Below the pieces are notes generated by a model. That model made no database searches. It was not told the DNA's origin and was given only the letters and a program-made list of their open reading frames with translations. From Streptomyces sp. LBL (GTDB taxonomy: Bacteria; Actinomycetota; Actinomycetes; Streptomycetales; Streptomycetaceae): a stretch of 64,000 nucleotides of DNA. Position 1 is the first letter of the stretch. Each line of letters opens with the position of its first letter. The position numbers and the translations under genes are program-made. The stretch covers positions 1 through 64,000 of the forward strand of contig NZ_JARXYX010000004.1 in NCBI RefSeq assembly GCF_029893585.1. The letters are read 5' to 3'. Below are positions 30,224-39,678 of this stretch, in pieces.

Positions 30224-30385
30224 TCAGTCGTCTTTCCGCTTGTAGCCCCGCAGCAGGAACCACGCGGTGAACGCACAGCCCAGCACCATGACGACCAGGA
30301 CGATCCGGAGCAGATTCCCGGCCCCTTGTTGCACGGCGACGCTCGCGGCCTCGGTGAGCCAGGTGGCCGGGGGGTTGTGCTCCAT
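30224..30385 (-). CDS. Small single-pass membrane protein (53 aa)
   Basis: ATG 30385 to TGA 30224 encodes 53 residues with a central membrane helix (LLRIVLVVMVLGCAFTAWFLL) reported here in part, and a charged end GYKRKDD. AAGGAG lies about 10 nt before the ATG. Size, topology and position parallel the 55-residue protein just downstream, though sequence similarity is limited. It is divergent from the M48 protease gene (126-bp gap). Confidence 0.72.
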   Translation of the reverse strand: MEHNPPATWLTEAASVAVQQGAGNLLRIVLVVMVLGCAFTAWFLLRGYKRKDD

Positions 30386-30511
30386 GGCGCGGAACTCCTT
30401 CGCTGTAGTGCCCGTCCACGGTATCTCCGCCTAGGGTGGGCTCTGCTTCGGGGGCGCAAAGGGCCACACAAAGCTCCGCAAAGGGCCACACACACGCACA
30501 TGGGGGAAGAC

Positions 30512-31606
30512 ATGTCCGACGGCCACCAGCACAACGGGCACGAGAAGGTGCCGAGCAGGCAGCGCAAGCGCTTCCCGGGGGTCTCCTCGCGTGCATACGA
30601 GCACCCTGCCGACCGCTCCGCCCTGGTGGCGCTACGCAAACTGAGCGGGTTCGACACGGTCTTCAAGGCCCTCAGCGGTCTGCTGCCCGAGCGCAGCCTC
30701 AGGCTGATGTTCCTGTCCGACTCGGTGCGCGTCTCCGACGAGCAGTTCGCACACCTCAACGACATGCTGCGGGACGCCTGTTACATCCTGGACCTGGAGA
30801 AGGTCCCTCCGATGTACGTCACCCAGGACCCGAAGCCGAACGCGATGTGCATCGGCCTGGACGAGCCGATCATCGTCGTCACCACGGGACTCGTCGAACT
30901 GCTCGACGAGGAGGAGATGCGGGCGGTCGTCGGCCACGAGGTGGGGCACGCGCTGTCCGGCCACTCGGTCTACCGGACCATCCTGTTGTTCCTGACCAGC
31001 CTCGCCCTGAAGGTGGCCTGGATCCCGCTGGGCAACCTCGCGATCATGGCGATCGTGACCGCGCTGCGCGAGTGGTTCCGCAAGTCGGAGCTGTCCGCGG
31101 ACCGCGCGGGTCTCCTGGTCGGCCAGGACCTCACGGCCTCCATGCGCGGCCTGATGAAGCTCGCCGGCGGCAACCATCTGCACGAGATGAACGTGGACTC
31201 GTTCCTGAAACAGGCCGAGGACTACGAGGCCGGGGGCGATCTACGGGACTCCGTGCTGAAGATCCTGAACGTGCTGCCGCGTTCCCACCCGTTCACCACC
31301 GTGCGGGCGGCCGAGCTGAAGAAGTGGTCCGAGTCCCGCGACTTCCAGCGGATCATGGACGGCCACTATCCGCGGCGCAGCGAGGACAAGGACACCTCGG
31401 TCACGGACTCGTTCCGCGAGTCGGCGGCGAGCTACGCCACCAACGTCAAGGACTCCAAGGACCCGCTGATGAAGCTGGTCAGCGACATCGCCGGTGGGGC
31501 CGGGGACCTGGGCGGCCGGGTGCGACGCGGCTTCGGCGGCTTCACGGGTTCGGCACCGCCGAAGGACCAGCCGCCGAGGGACACCTCCCCGAGCGACGAG
31601 GGCTGA
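30512..31606 (+). CDS. M48-family zinc metallopeptidase
   Basis: The 364-residue protein carries the HEVGH zinc motif (residues 142-146), the third ligand in SELSADRAG (E193) and flanking hydrophobic segments (about 155-182) that may be membrane-associated. HtpX/Ste24-type M48 enzymes degrade misfolded membrane proteins. The C-terminus is Gly/Arg/Pro-rich. ATG 30512 is preceded by GGGGGA at about 5 nt; ATG 30500 is in frame but lacks this. A 15-bp direct repeat GCAAAGGGCCACACA occurs twice upstream (30457 and 30479). Confidence 0.93.
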   Translation: MSDGHQHNGHEKVPSRQRKRFPGVSSRAYEHPADRSALVALRKLSGFDTVFKALSGLLPERSLRLMFLSDSVRVSDEQFAHLNDMLRDACYILDLEKVPPMYVTQDPKPNAMCIGLDEPIIVVTTGLVELLDEEEMRAVVGHEVGHALSGHSVYRTILLFLTSLALKVAWIPLGNLAIMAIVTALREWFRKSELSADRAGLLVGQDLTASMRGLMKLAGGNHLHEMNVDSFLKQAEDYEAGGDLRDSVLKILNVLPRSHPFTTVRAAELKKWSESRDFQRIMDGHYPRRSEDKDTSVTDSFRESAASYATNVKDSKDPLMKLVSDIAGGAGDLGGRVRRGFGGFTGSAPPKDQPPRDTSPSDEG

Positions 31607-31770
31607 TCAACTCCGGACAGTTGGGCCGGCCTGAGAGGCGCGGGAACCGCGCGACCAGTCCCCATCGACCAGCTCCCGCCGACCGCGCCGCGACGAACCG
31701 GCGAACGGGCCCTGAAGGACGAACCGGACTCCCCCGGTTCACACCCGACGAAACCGGCCTCGCCCCGGGT

Positions 31771-32841
31771 TCACACCTTCGGCTGCGCGCTGGTCGCCAG
31801 TGACCCGCACAGGGCCGTCGCGCCGCCTGTCGCGTACGGGTCCGTGCCGGCCGGGCCGCCCGCCTTGGCTGTCTGGCCGGCGAGCAGCGGGTGCAGATGG
31901 TCGGTGGTGTCCTCGGCGCAGGACAGCGGCCCGGCCTGCACGTAGGAGACGACGAGCTGGGCCGTATGCAGCCGCAGGTCGTCGCGGTCGAAGCGGAAGT
32001 GCAGCTCGCGCCGGACGGTGAACAGGGAGGCCTCCGCCTTGCTGTCGGCGCCGGCGGGCCGCAGCGCGTAGACGAAGGTGTGGTCCGCGGTCACCTCCAG
32101 CGTCGCGGAGTCGGTCTCGGCAGCCTGCAGGGTGCCCTGGACCCGGATCTTCCAGTCGGCCAGCTCGGCGACGGACGTGTCGAAGCGGACCAGCCAGCCA
32201 GTGGGAGCGCGCCGTCCGTCGGCGACCGGCTGGGCGAAGCTCTGGTCGAACTGGTCGAGCTGGTGCGTGTCGAGAAGGACGCGCACGGGGCGGACCTGCT
32301 CGCCGGTGAGGACATCCGGGTCGAGCGAGGAGCGGACGAGGTAGTCCTTGGCGGTGGTCAGGGCGGCGAACACCTGACTGTCCGAGAAGTGCGCCGTGCG
32401 GCGGGAGGCCGGCAGCGGTATCCCTTGGGCGCCGATGCGGTACGGGGCGGCCGGACTGTGCGCGTACAGGACCTCGGGGTCGGTGTGGCCTGGCACCTTG
32501 CCCTGCGGGGCGAGCGGGATCACGGTCATCTGCAGCGGCTCGACGGGCCGCTGGGCGGCGGGGGCCTGATAAGGGTGGCGGACGCCCATGTAGATCGCGG
32601 TGCCGAAGGCGACGGCGATCAGCAGGACCAGGATCAGCGCCTGCCGGGGCAGCCCGCGGCGGAGGGGCGGCCTGCGGCGTACGGCGGGCCTGTGGTCGGC
32701 CATCCGCTCCTGGGCGGAGAACTCCTGGAGGCGGGCAGCTCGGACGAACGACTCGTCGAAGACGACGGATCGGTACTCGTCCTCGCCACTTCCGGGGCCG
32801 CCCTCGGGTGCCCCCTCAGGTGGTTCTCCAGGCCCTCCCAT
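31771..32841 (-). CDS. Single-pass membrane protein with SVVFDE motif, unknown function
   Basis: The 356-residue protein has an acidic N-terminus with EYRSVVFDESFVRAARLQE (about residues 22-40), an Arg-rich stretch, one membrane helix (ALILVLLIAVAFGTAIYMGV, about 68-87) and a large extracytoplasmic domain with two cysteines near the C-terminus (LSCAEDTT, ALCGSLA) that could form a disulphide. The SVVFDE segment recurs in the next gene upstream (32942-33496). The M48 gene is convergent with it. Not recognised beyond Streptomyces. Confidence 0.85.
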   Translation of the reverse strand: MGGPGEPPEGAPEGGPGSGEDEYRSVVFDESFVRAARLQEFSAQERMADHRPAVRRRPPLRRGLPRQALILVLLIAVAFGTAIYMGVRHPYQAPAAQRPVEPLQMTVIPLAPQGKVPGHTDPEVLYAHSPAAPYRIGAQGIPLPASRRTAHFSDSQVFAALTTAKDYLVRSSLDPDVLTGEQVRPVRVLLDTHQLDQFDQSFAQPVADGRRAPTGWLVRFDTSVAELADWKIRVQGTLQAAETDSATLEVTADHTFVYALRPAGADSKAEASLFTVRRELHFRFDRDDLRLHTAQLVVSYVQAGPLSCAEDTTDHLHPLLAGQTAKAGGPAGTDPYATGGATALCGSLATSAQPKV

Positions 32842-32941
32842 ATCTTCAGGGTAGGTCGCCGGGAGCTCAGGTAAACGCCGTGATACACGACAAGTTCTGA
32901 CAGGTTCTCACCAGGACAGGCCATGAGCTGCAGGGAGTCAC

Positions 32942-33496
32942 TCAGGGCGTACGCGGGACCGCGGACACGGCCGGCTGGGAGTAGTCGGCGGACGCGGACG
33001 GCGCCGCCGCGGTGCCCTGCTCCAGTCCGGTGGAAGCGGGTGGCGGAGGCTGGTCCCGGTCGCCGGAGGAGGCGCTCCGGTAGACCGCGGCGAAGGCCAG
33101 CGCGACCATGCCGATCCCCATCACGAGGGCGAGCAGCCAGGCGACCGGACGGTGCCAGCGGACCTGTTTGCCGTACGTCCCGGAGGTGCCGTAGCGGCCT
33201 TCGAGGACATCGGCGTCGTCCAGGTCGTCGAAGGCCGGATCACGGCCGAACCCGCTGGGGTCCTCGGAGACGAACCCGTCCTCGTAACGCTCGCGACTGC
33301 CGTGGGCGCGGCGGGCCTCGGCCTCGGAGGCCTCCGCTCTCGCCTGCGCGGCGGCCAGGAGGCGCTCGACGGCGGTGGGCTCGTGCACCACGGCCGCACG
33401 TACGAAGGCCTCGTCGAACACCACGGAGGCGAACTCTTCGTCCGACACCCCGCGGTCGTGGTCGTCGTCGGGCTCCCAGCCGTCAGGGAACGGCAT
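32942..33496 (-). CDS. Small membrane protein with SVVFDE motif, unknown function
   Basis: This 184-residue protein begins MPFPDGWEPDDDHDRG and contains EEFASVVFDEAFVRAAVVHEP, then a charged Ala/Glu/Arg helix, one membrane helix (VAWLLALVMGIGMVALAFAAVY) and a short Pro/Ser/Ala-rich outer tail. ATG 33496 has GGAGGA 9 nt upstream; ATG 33544 is in frame but has no ribosome-binding site. Position next to proA suggests it is the SCO2584 orthologue, which I recall (from memory) being reported among spore-wall complex interaction partners. Confidence 0.82.
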   Translation of the reverse strand: MPFPDGWEPDDDHDRGVSDEEFASVVFDEAFVRAAVVHEPTAVERLLAAAQARAEASEAEARRAHGSRERYEDGFVSEDPSGFGRDPAFDDLDDADVLEGRYGTSGTYGKQVRWHRPVAWLLALVMGIGMVALAFAAVYRSASSGDRDQPPPPASTGLEQGTAAAPSASADYSQPAVSAVPRTP

Positions 33497-33710
33497 GCCC
33501 CCCACGTCCTCCGGCACGGATCCAGAGTAGACCTGGGGGGTCATTTTGGGCAGACGGTATGGAAATTCATCCAGTGGATGAGACACCGCTTCTGCGGCAC
33601 GAACGGGGGTGCGGCGCTCGTGCCGGACGCATATGCCTCACCGCACGCCCCCGCCCCTCACCGCACGCTCCCGCTCCCCTCACACCGCACGCTCCAGCCC
33701 GCCCCGCGCC

Positions 33711-34997
33711 TCAGCGCCGTACGTGGCCGTCACCCGTGACGATGTACTTCGTGCTGGTCAGCTCCGGAAGACCCATCGGCCCGCGGGCGTGCAGCTTCTG
33801 CGTGGAGATGCCGATCTCCGCGCCGAAACCGAACTGGCCGCCGTCCGTGAAACGGGTGGAGGCGTTGACCGCGACCGTGGTGGAGTCGACCAGCTGGGTG
33901 AAGCGACGGGCGGCCTGCTGGGAGGTCGTGACGATCGCCTCCGTGTGGCCGGAGGTCCACAGCCGGATGTGCTCGACGGCCCGGTCCAGGGAATCCACCA
34001 CCGCGGCGGCGATGTCGTAGGACAGGTACTCCATCTCCCAGTCCTCCGGGGTGGCCTCCACGACCGTCGCCTTGGAGTCCTTGGCGTACGCCAGCACCCG
34101 CTCGTCGGCGTGCACGGTCACGCCCGCCTCCGCCAGGGCGTCCAGGGCGCGCGGCAGGAACTCGGGGGCGATGTCCTGGTGGACCAGGAGCGTCTCGGCC
34201 GCGTTGCAGACGCTGACCCGGCTGGCCTTGGAGTTGATCAGGATGTCGATCGCCATGTCGAGGTCGGCGTGCGCGTCGACGTAGACGTGGCAGTTGCCGG
34301 TGCCGGTCTCGATGACCGGGACGGCGGACTCGGCGACAACGGTCTGGATCAGGGAGGCGCCGCCGCGCGGGATGAGGACGTCGACCAGGCCGCGGGCACG
34401 CATCAGCTCGCGCACGCTCTCACGGCTCTCGCCGGGCACCAGCTGTACGGCGTCGGCGGGCAGACCGGCACCGCCCACGGCGTCCCGGAGCACCCGGACG
34501 AGCGCGCTGTTCGACTCGTACGCCGAGGCCGAGCCGCGCAGCAGGACCGCGTTTCCGGACTTCAGGCACAGCGCCGCCGCGTCCACCGTCACGTTCGGGC
34601 GGGCCTCGTAGATGATCCCGACGACACCGAGCGGGACGCGGACCTGGCGCAGGTCGATGCCGTTGGGCAGGGTCGAACCGCGGACGACCTCGCCGACCGG
34701 GTCGGGCAGCGCGACGACGTCCCGTACGTCGGCGGCGATGGCCCGGACCCGCTCCGGGGTCAGGGTCAGCCGGTCGATGATCGCCTCGCTGGTGCCGGCC
34801 TCGCGGGCCTTGGCGATGTCCTTGGCGTTGGCCTCGACGATCTCGCTCGTACGGACCTCCAGCGCGTCCGCCATGGCGAGGAGCGCGTCGTCCTTCTCGG
34901 CCCGCGGGAGCGGGGCGAGGTCGGCGGCGGCGGCCTTGGCACGGTAGGCGGCCCGGGTGACCGGGGACATGGAGTCGTACGGCGAGAGCGTGGTCAT
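33711..34997 (-). CDS. proA: Gamma-glutamyl phosphate reductase
   Basis: The 428-residue protein performs the second step of proline synthesis, reducing gamma-glutamyl phosphate with NADPH. The catalytic Cys lies in [15 protein letters not shown], and the family segments [11 protein letters not shown] and IPRGGASLI are present. ATG 34997. It is separated from proB by the 162-residue gene at 35080; proB-x-proA is the usual Streptomyces order. Confidence 0.97.
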   Translation of the reverse strand: MTTLSPYDSMSPVTRAAYRAKAAAADLAPLPRAEKDDALLAMADALEVRTSEIVEANAKDIAKAREAGTSEAIIDRLTLTPERVRAIAADVRDVVALPDPVGEVVRGSTLPNGIDLRQVRVPLGVVGIIYEARPNVTVDAAALCLKSGNAVLLRGSASAYESNSALVRVLRDAVGGAGLPADAVQLVPGESRESVRELMRARGLVDVLIPRGGASLIQTVVAESAVPVIETGTGNCHVYVDAHADLDMAIDILINSKASRVSVCNAAETLLVHQDIAPEFLPRALDALAEAGVTVHADERVLAYAKDSKATVVEATPEDWEMEYLSYDIAAAVVDSLDRAVEHIRLWTSGHTEAIVTTSQQAARRFTQLVDSTTVAVNASTRFTDGGQFGFGAEIGISTQKLHARGPMGLPELTSTKYIVTGDGHVRR

Positions 34998-35079
34998 GAG
35001 GGAAGCCTAGTGCGCCTCGCAGGCACGTCCACCGGGCATCCCACACCCCGAGACAAGCCCCGCAGAGCACGTAGACCGC

Positions 35080-35568
35080 TCAAAAGGGGTGTACGCCCAC
35101 CGGGGTCGCGGGCGCCGGGCCGTACCCCTTGGAGATGCGGTGGTGGTAGGTCTGGCGGTCGATGACCTCCAGGCCCACGATCTCCCACGGCGGAAGCCCC
35201 GCGGTCTGCCGGTGCTCGCCCCACAGGCGCAGGGCGACGGCGGCCGCGTCGTGCAGATCTCGGGCCTCCTCCCAGTACCGGATCTCGGCGTGGTCGTTGG
35301 CGTATCTGCTGGTCAGGAGGAAGGGGTGGTCATGGGCGAGCTGCTCGAGAGCGCGCCGGACCTCCTTGAGCGGGGCCTCCTCGCCCGAAACACTCAAGGT
35401 GACGTGCCACAGGCGGGGCAGGTCCTCGGGCTCGCCCTCGTAGCGGGCGCCGGCCGCGACGCTCGTCAGGGCACGCTCCTCGCCGACCGCGCGCGAAGAA
35501 GCGCCGGCGGCACCACCGGCCCCACCGCGGGACGTCGCTACCCCTGTCCCAGGGCGCACTCGTCTCAC
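35080..35568 (-). CDS. Conserved hypothetical protein between proB and proA (162 aa)
   Basis: The protein has an Ala/Gly-rich N-terminal 45 residues and then a compact domain: LPRLWHVTLSVSGEEAPLKEVRRALEQLAHDHPF, RYANDHAEIRYWEEARDLHDAAAVALRLWGEH and IDRQTYHHRI. The helix-strand pattern suggests a ferredoxin-like alpha/beta fold. GTG 35568 has AAGGAGG 6 nt before it, which fixes the start. It lies 82 bp upstream of proA and may be expressed with it. I do not recognise the function. Confidence 0.85.
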   Translation of the reverse strand: MRRVRPGTGVATSRGGAGGAAGASSRAVGEERALTSVAAGARYEGEPEDLPRLWHVTLSVSGEEAPLKEVRRALEQLAHDHPFLLTSRYANDHAEIRYWEEARDLHDAAAVALRLWGEHRQTAGLPPWEIVGLEVIDRQTYHHRISKGYGPAPATPVGVHPF

Positions 35569-35955
35569 GACGGCCTCCTTCACGCAAGGAACGACCTCGG
35601 GGGTCGGTCGGAATGTTTCCCTGGGACAAAGTTCAGCAGCCCGCAACGACTCGTGGGGCGGTTTTGCGGAACGTCCACCTCAGGGCGACACTCTCGCCGG
35701 GTCGTTCACCCCGTTTTCGGGTGTCCCGTGCCCGCCGACGGACCGGGCGACGCCGTACCCGACCCAGGCCGGGCACCCGGAAGGCGGCAGAGACGGGCAC
35801 CACGAGCCGGGCAAGTCACGCACCCCAACCGGCCGAGTCACGCGCCACCAACCGACCAGGACGCCCTTCACGAACCGACCGAGACGCCCATTCACCAACC
35901 GACCGGGACACGCATTCACGAGCCGCCCCACGCCGAAGCTCAGGGACGCCGAAGC
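35569..35955. other. Gap upstream of the 162-aa gene
   Basis: No gene is seen in this 387-base gap. The part near 35569-35720 probably holds the promoter of the 162-aa gene. The rest is dominated by the repeat array at 35816-35957. Confidence 0.6.
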
Positions 35956-35957
35956 TC
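35816..35957. repeat. 24-bp minisatellite plus 16-bp duplication at the 3' end of proB
   Basis: Three to four units of the type CACCAACCGACCGGGACACG plus CATT are followed by two copies of CGCCGAAGCTCAGGGA that reach the proB stop codon. Confidence 0.7.
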
Positions 35958-37062
35958 AGGGATGCAGGATCACCAGATCGTCCCGGTGGACGACCTCGCG
36001 CTCGTACGCCGGGCCCAGATCGCGGGCGAGTTCCCGGGTGGAGCGGCCGATCAGCAGGGGAATCTCCTTGGCATCGAAATTGACGAGCCCGCGGGCCACC
36101 GCATGCCCCTCGGCGTCGCACAGTTCGACGGGATCGCCTGCGACGAACTCGCCCTCGACGGAGGCGATCCCGGCCGGCAGCAGCGACTTGCGCCGGTCCA
36201 CGACCGCCTTGACCGCGCCGTCGTCCAGCGTGAGCGATCCCTGCGGGGTGGACGCGTGCTGCAGCCACAGCAGTCGGTCGGCGGAGCGCTTGTCGGCGGG
36301 GTGGAAGTAGGTGCCGGTGTCGCCGCCGGACAGCGCGACGGCCGCGTGGATCGTGCTGGTGAGCACCACCGGGATACCGGCGGCGGCCGCGATCCGGGCC
36401 GCCTCGACCTTGGTGACCATGCCGCCGGTGCCGACACCCGCCTTCCCGGCGCTGCCGGTGTCCACCCCGGCCAGGTCGGACGGTCCCCGCACCTCCGCTA
36501 TCCGCGAGGTCCCCGGCCTGCTCGGGTCGCCGTCGTACACACCGTCCACGTCGGAGAGCAGGACGAGGAGGTCGGCGTGGACGAGGTGGGCGACGAGGGC
36601 GGCGAGGCGGTCGTTGTCGCCGAAGCGGATCTCGTCGGTGGCGACGGTGTCGTTCTCGTTGACGATCGGGAGCGCGCCCATCGCCAGGAGCTTGTCGAGC
36701 GTCCGGGAGGCGTTGCGGTGGTGGGCGCGGCGGCTCATGTCGTCATTGGTCAGCAGCACCTGACCGACGCGCACGCTGTAGCGGGCGAAGGAGGCGGTGT
36801 AGCGGGCCACCAGCAGGCCCTGGCCGACGCTGGCGGCGGCCTGCTGGCGGGCGAGGTCCGTGGGACGGCGGCGCAGGCCCAGCGGGGCGAGCCCGGCGGC
36901 GATGGCACCGGAGGAGACGAGGACGATCTCCCGCTCTCCGCCGCTGCGGCTCTTGGCGAGGACGTCGACGAGCGCGTCCACCCGGTCGGCGTCCAGGCCG
37001 CCGGAGGCGGTGGTCAGCGACGAGGAGCCCACCTTGACGACGATCCTGCGGGCCTCGCTCAC
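35956..37062 (-). CDS. proB: Glutamate 5-kinase
   Basis: The 368-residue enzyme phosphorylates glutamate, committing it to proline synthesis, and is normally feedback-inhibited by proline. It has the amino-acid-kinase domain (RRIVVKVGSSSLT, VSSGAIAAG, NENDTVATDEIRFGDNDRLAA, LSDVDGVYDGDP) and a C-terminal PUA domain (VVDRRKSLLPAGI onward, about residues 275-368). GTG 37062 fits the family; upstream frame (to 37332) lacks homology. It is divergent from the TagF-like gene at 37435. Confidence 0.96.
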   Translation of the reverse strand: MSEARRIVVKVGSSSLTTASGGLDADRVDALVDVLAKSRSGGEREIVLVSSGAIAAGLAPLGLRRRPTDLARQQAAASVGQGLLVARYTASFARYSVRVGQVLLTNDDMSRRAHHRNASRTLDKLLAMGALPIVNENDTVATDEIRFGDNDRLAALVAHLVHADLLVLLSDVDGVYDGDPSRPGTSRIAEVRGPSDLAGVDTGSAGKAGVGTGGMVTKVEAARIAAAAGIPVVLTSTIHAAVALSGGDTGTYFHPADKRSADRLLWLQHASTPQGSLTLDDGAVKAVVDRRKSLLPAGIASVEGEFVAGDPVELCDAEGHAVARGLVNFDAKEIPLLIGRSTRELARDLGPAYEREVVHRDDLVILHP

Positions 37063-37434
37063 GGCCTGCCTTGCCCCTGCCACGTGCTGACCGTCCCCTC
37101 GCGTCACTCCGGGTGCCCCGCCCGCAATGTACGCGAAGGGGACCCGAGGACGCGCACGGGTTCCAGTCCCCGGACAGCCGTCCGTGACCGGCCGGTCACC
37201 CACCGCGCAGGACCGTGGAGGCGGCGCACCGCCCCACCTCCACCCACCTCGACCCGCACCGGCTCCTGTCGGCCGGCCTCTGCCGTCCACCTCTGCCGAC
37301 CTCTGCCGACCTCCGCCGGCCGCCACCGTCACCCGGGGCTTCCGGTCACGTCATGCGCGTGTCGTCTCGCGGTCGGTGCGCGTTAACCCATTCGTCCGTC
37401 ATACGACGACTTTGACGACTTTGGAGTGACCGCA
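37063..37434. promoter_or_regulatory. Divergent promoter gap between proB and the TagF-like gene
   Basis: This 372-base gap contains C-rich CTCTGCCGAC tandem units (37278-37325). Close to the plus-strand gene there is a short A/T-richer stretch (GTTAACCCATTCG, ATACGACGACTTTGACGACTTTGG) likely to include its promoter. No gene is visible. Confidence 0.5.
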
Positions 37435-39531
37435 GTGCTCACACGTCTCCCCCGTCGGCGGTTCCCGGCGAGGGCCCTCCGGCGGCGGCCCGCCCTGCGG
37501 CTTCCCAGCCGCCGGACCACGGTCGGAGGCCTTGCCGCGGCTGTTCTGGCGGCGGCGTTCGCCGCCCAGACCGTGGCGGCCCTGCGTCCGCACGTCCCGC
37601 TGCTGCTCGCCGCGACGGCCGCCTCACTGGCCATGGAAGGCGTCCTGTACCGGTGGCAGCCGGGCCTGCTGTCGCTGTTCGCCACGTCGCACGCGGACCT
37701 CACCCTGCGGCACGTACTGCGGGACCTGCTGCTGGTGGTCGGTCTGCTGCGGATCGGGGAGCAGGACCGGGAGACGGCGTACGCCCCGCTGGTCGCCGGA
37801 CTGCTCGTCTTCTACGGACTGCACTGCGCGCTCCAGGCGGTCTCCGTGCTGGTCCGCCGTACCCGCACCCTCCCGGTGGTCACCCGGAACATCGACGCCT
37901 CCGCACTGCGCCTGTCTCCGGCCCCGCCCAGCCTGCTGCGCCGCTCCGGACACCGGCTGACGGCCTACGGCCTCCCGTCGACCGCCGGTCTGCTGGCCAC
38001 CGCGGCGACCGGCGATCCCCGCTGCGCGGCCTTCGGTGTCGCGGTGTCCGTCGGGCTCACGCTGAAGGGCCTGTACGGCCTTCTCGTACGGCTGCTCCCG
38101 AGCCGCCGGCCGGCCGGTGAGCAGGAGGTCCTCGACTGGTTCGACGCGTGGCTGGCCCGGTACCGGCCGACCGTGGGCCTGTACTTCTCCGGCGGGACGT
38201 CCTCGGCGTACCAGGCGAACATGTGGCTGGAGCCGCTCGCGAAACTCGACGGGCGCCCGCTGATCGTGCTGCGCGAGCGGTTCATGGTGCAGAAGATCGC
38301 GGCGCCGGACGTGCCGATCGTCTGCCTGCCGAAGGTGTCGACGCTGCTGCGGCTGGAGCAGTCGACGCTCCAGGTCCTCATCCACCCGTCGAACTCCGGG
38401 AAGACCTCGCAGGTCCTGCGTATCCCCACGGTCAAGCACGCCTTCGTCAACCACGGCGAGAGCGACAAGCTGTCGTCCTGCAACCCGTACGTGAAGGCGT
38501 ACGACGAGGTGTGGGTGGCCGGCCCGGCGGCGCGGGAGCGGTACGCGCAGGCCGAGGTGGGTGTCGAGGACAAGGACGTGGTGGAGATCGGGCGCCCGCA
38601 GTTGGATGCGGTACGGCCGTACGCGGGCCCGCCGACGGGGAAATACACCACCGTTCTGTACGCACCCACCTGGGAGGGCTGGGACGGCAATCCGGGCAAC
38701 ACGTCGGTGATCGAGGCCGGCGGGAACCTCGTCCGGGCGCTGCTGGCGGATCCCGGCGTACGGCTGCTGTACAAGCCGCATCCGCTGACGGGATCCGTGG
38801 ATCCCCGTGCGGGGGCGGCGGACCTCAGGATCCGGGAGCTGGTTCGGGTGGCGAACCGGGAGCGGGCGGGCAGACGGCCGTCGGAGGACAGCGAACTCGC
38901 GCTGCGGACACGGGAGTTGGACCGGCTCACCACAGCCGCCTGCCGGGCCGGGGCGGACCAGGCCGAGCGGATGCTGGTGCAGTCCGCGCCCGAGCCGGGG
39001 CGGGCGGAGGCGGTGGCGCGGGCGACGGCGGCCTGGGAGAAGGCGTACTGGTCCTCGTTGCCGGCGTGGGAGCACCAGATCGTCACGGCCGCCCGGCCCG
39101 AGCTCTACTCCTGCTTCAACCGCGCCGACCTGCTGGTCAGTGACGTGTCGAGCGTGGTCAGCGACTTCCTGGCGAGCGGCAAACCGTACGCGGTGGCCAA
39201 CACCAGCGGCCTGGCGGAGGACACGTTCCGCATGACCTTCCCGACCGCCGGCGCGGCGACCGTGCTGACTCCGGACGCGGCCGGGGTTCCGAAGCTGCTG
39301 GACGCGGTGCGGCACCCCGAGCGGGACGAACTCGCGGGTGCACGAGCCAAGTTGAAGCGACACCTGCTGGGACCGGACGAACCGGCCGCCCAGGCCCGCT
39401 TCGACGACGCCGTACAGGCTCTGGGTTCGGCGGCCCGGGAACACCGGGCCCGGATGGCGGAACGACTGGCGCCGGAAATCCCCGGTCCACGCCACGAGAC
39501 CGCACCCGAAGCCGCGGGTATGCCGGAGTAG
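37435..39531 (+). CDS. TagF/TarL-like polyol-phosphate transferase with membrane domain
   Basis: The 698-residue protein has several hydrophobic helices in residues 1-220, then a CDP-glycerol glycerophosphotransferase domain: LYFSGGTSSAYQANMWLE, FVNHGESDK, VLYAPTWEGWDGN, LLYKPHPLT and LLVSDVSSVVSDF, matching the conserved HG, APT, KPH and SDxSS motifs. Such enzymes polymerise glycerol- or ribitol-phosphate onto lipid-linked wall teichoic acid at the membrane. GTG 37435 has GGAG 8 nt upstream; GTG 37426 overlaps it. It is paralogous to 41129-43381, and its gene is convergent with the TarS-like gene. Confidence 0.9.
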   Translation: MLTRLPRRRFPARALRRRPALRLPSRRTTVGGLAAAVLAAAFAAQTVAALRPHVPLLLAATAASLAMEGVLYRWQPGLLSLFATSHADLTLRHVLRDLLLVVGLLRIGEQDRETAYAPLVAGLLVFYGLHCALQAVSVLVRRTRTLPVVTRNIDASALRLSPAPPSLLRRSGHRLTAYGLPSTAGLLATAATGDPRCAAFGVAVSVGLTLKGLYGLLVRLLPSRRPAGEQEVLDWFDAWLARYRPTVGLYFSGGTSSAYQANMWLEPLAKLDGRPLIVLRERFMVQKIAAPDVPIVCLPKVSTLLRLEQSTLQVLIHPSNSGKTSQVLRIPTVKHAFVNHGESDKLSSCNPYVKAYDEVWVAGPAARERYAQAEVGVEDKDVVEIGRPQLDAVRPYAGPPTGKYTTVLYAPTWEGWDGNPGNTSVIEAGGNLVRALLADPGVRLLYKPHPLTGSVDPRAGAADLRIRELVRVANRERAGRRPSEDSELALRTRELDRLTTAACRAGADQAERMLVQSAPEPGRAEAVARATAAWEKAYWSSLPAWEHQIVTAARPELYSCFNRADLLVSDVSSVVSDFLASGKPYAVANTSGLAEDTFRMTFPTAGAATVLTPDAAGVPKLLDAVRHPERDELAGARAKLKRHLLGPDEPAAQARFDDAVQALGSAAREHRARMAERLAPEIPGPRHETAPEAAGMPE

Positions 39532-39550
39532 GCCACCGCACCCGACTCTC

Positions 39551-39587
39551 ACCCCGGCACCCCGGCACCCCGGCACCCCGGCACCCG
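39551..39587. repeat. Octamer microsatellite (ACCCCGGC)n
   Basis: About 4.6 copies of the 8-base unit lie in the convergent gap between the TagF-like gene and the glycosyltransferase. No gene is present in 39532-39678. Confidence 0.7.
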
Positions 39588-39678
39588 AATCCCCCGCGCC
39601 TCGCGCCCGCACGCCCTCGCGGCGAGACAGGCCGCGGACGGCCCGCCGGAGAGCTGCGCCGTGCAGCCTGCTGCCTTC

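Noticed and set aside
30457..30493. Two GCAAAGGGCCACACA copies as a CRISPR-like or operator array
   Set aside because: Only two 15-bp copies with a 7-bp gap; too little to define an array, and no palindrome.
33560..33710. CTCACCGCACGC repeats before proA 3' end as a functional array
   Set aside because: Only three degenerate copies in a C-rich gap; no structure beyond composition.
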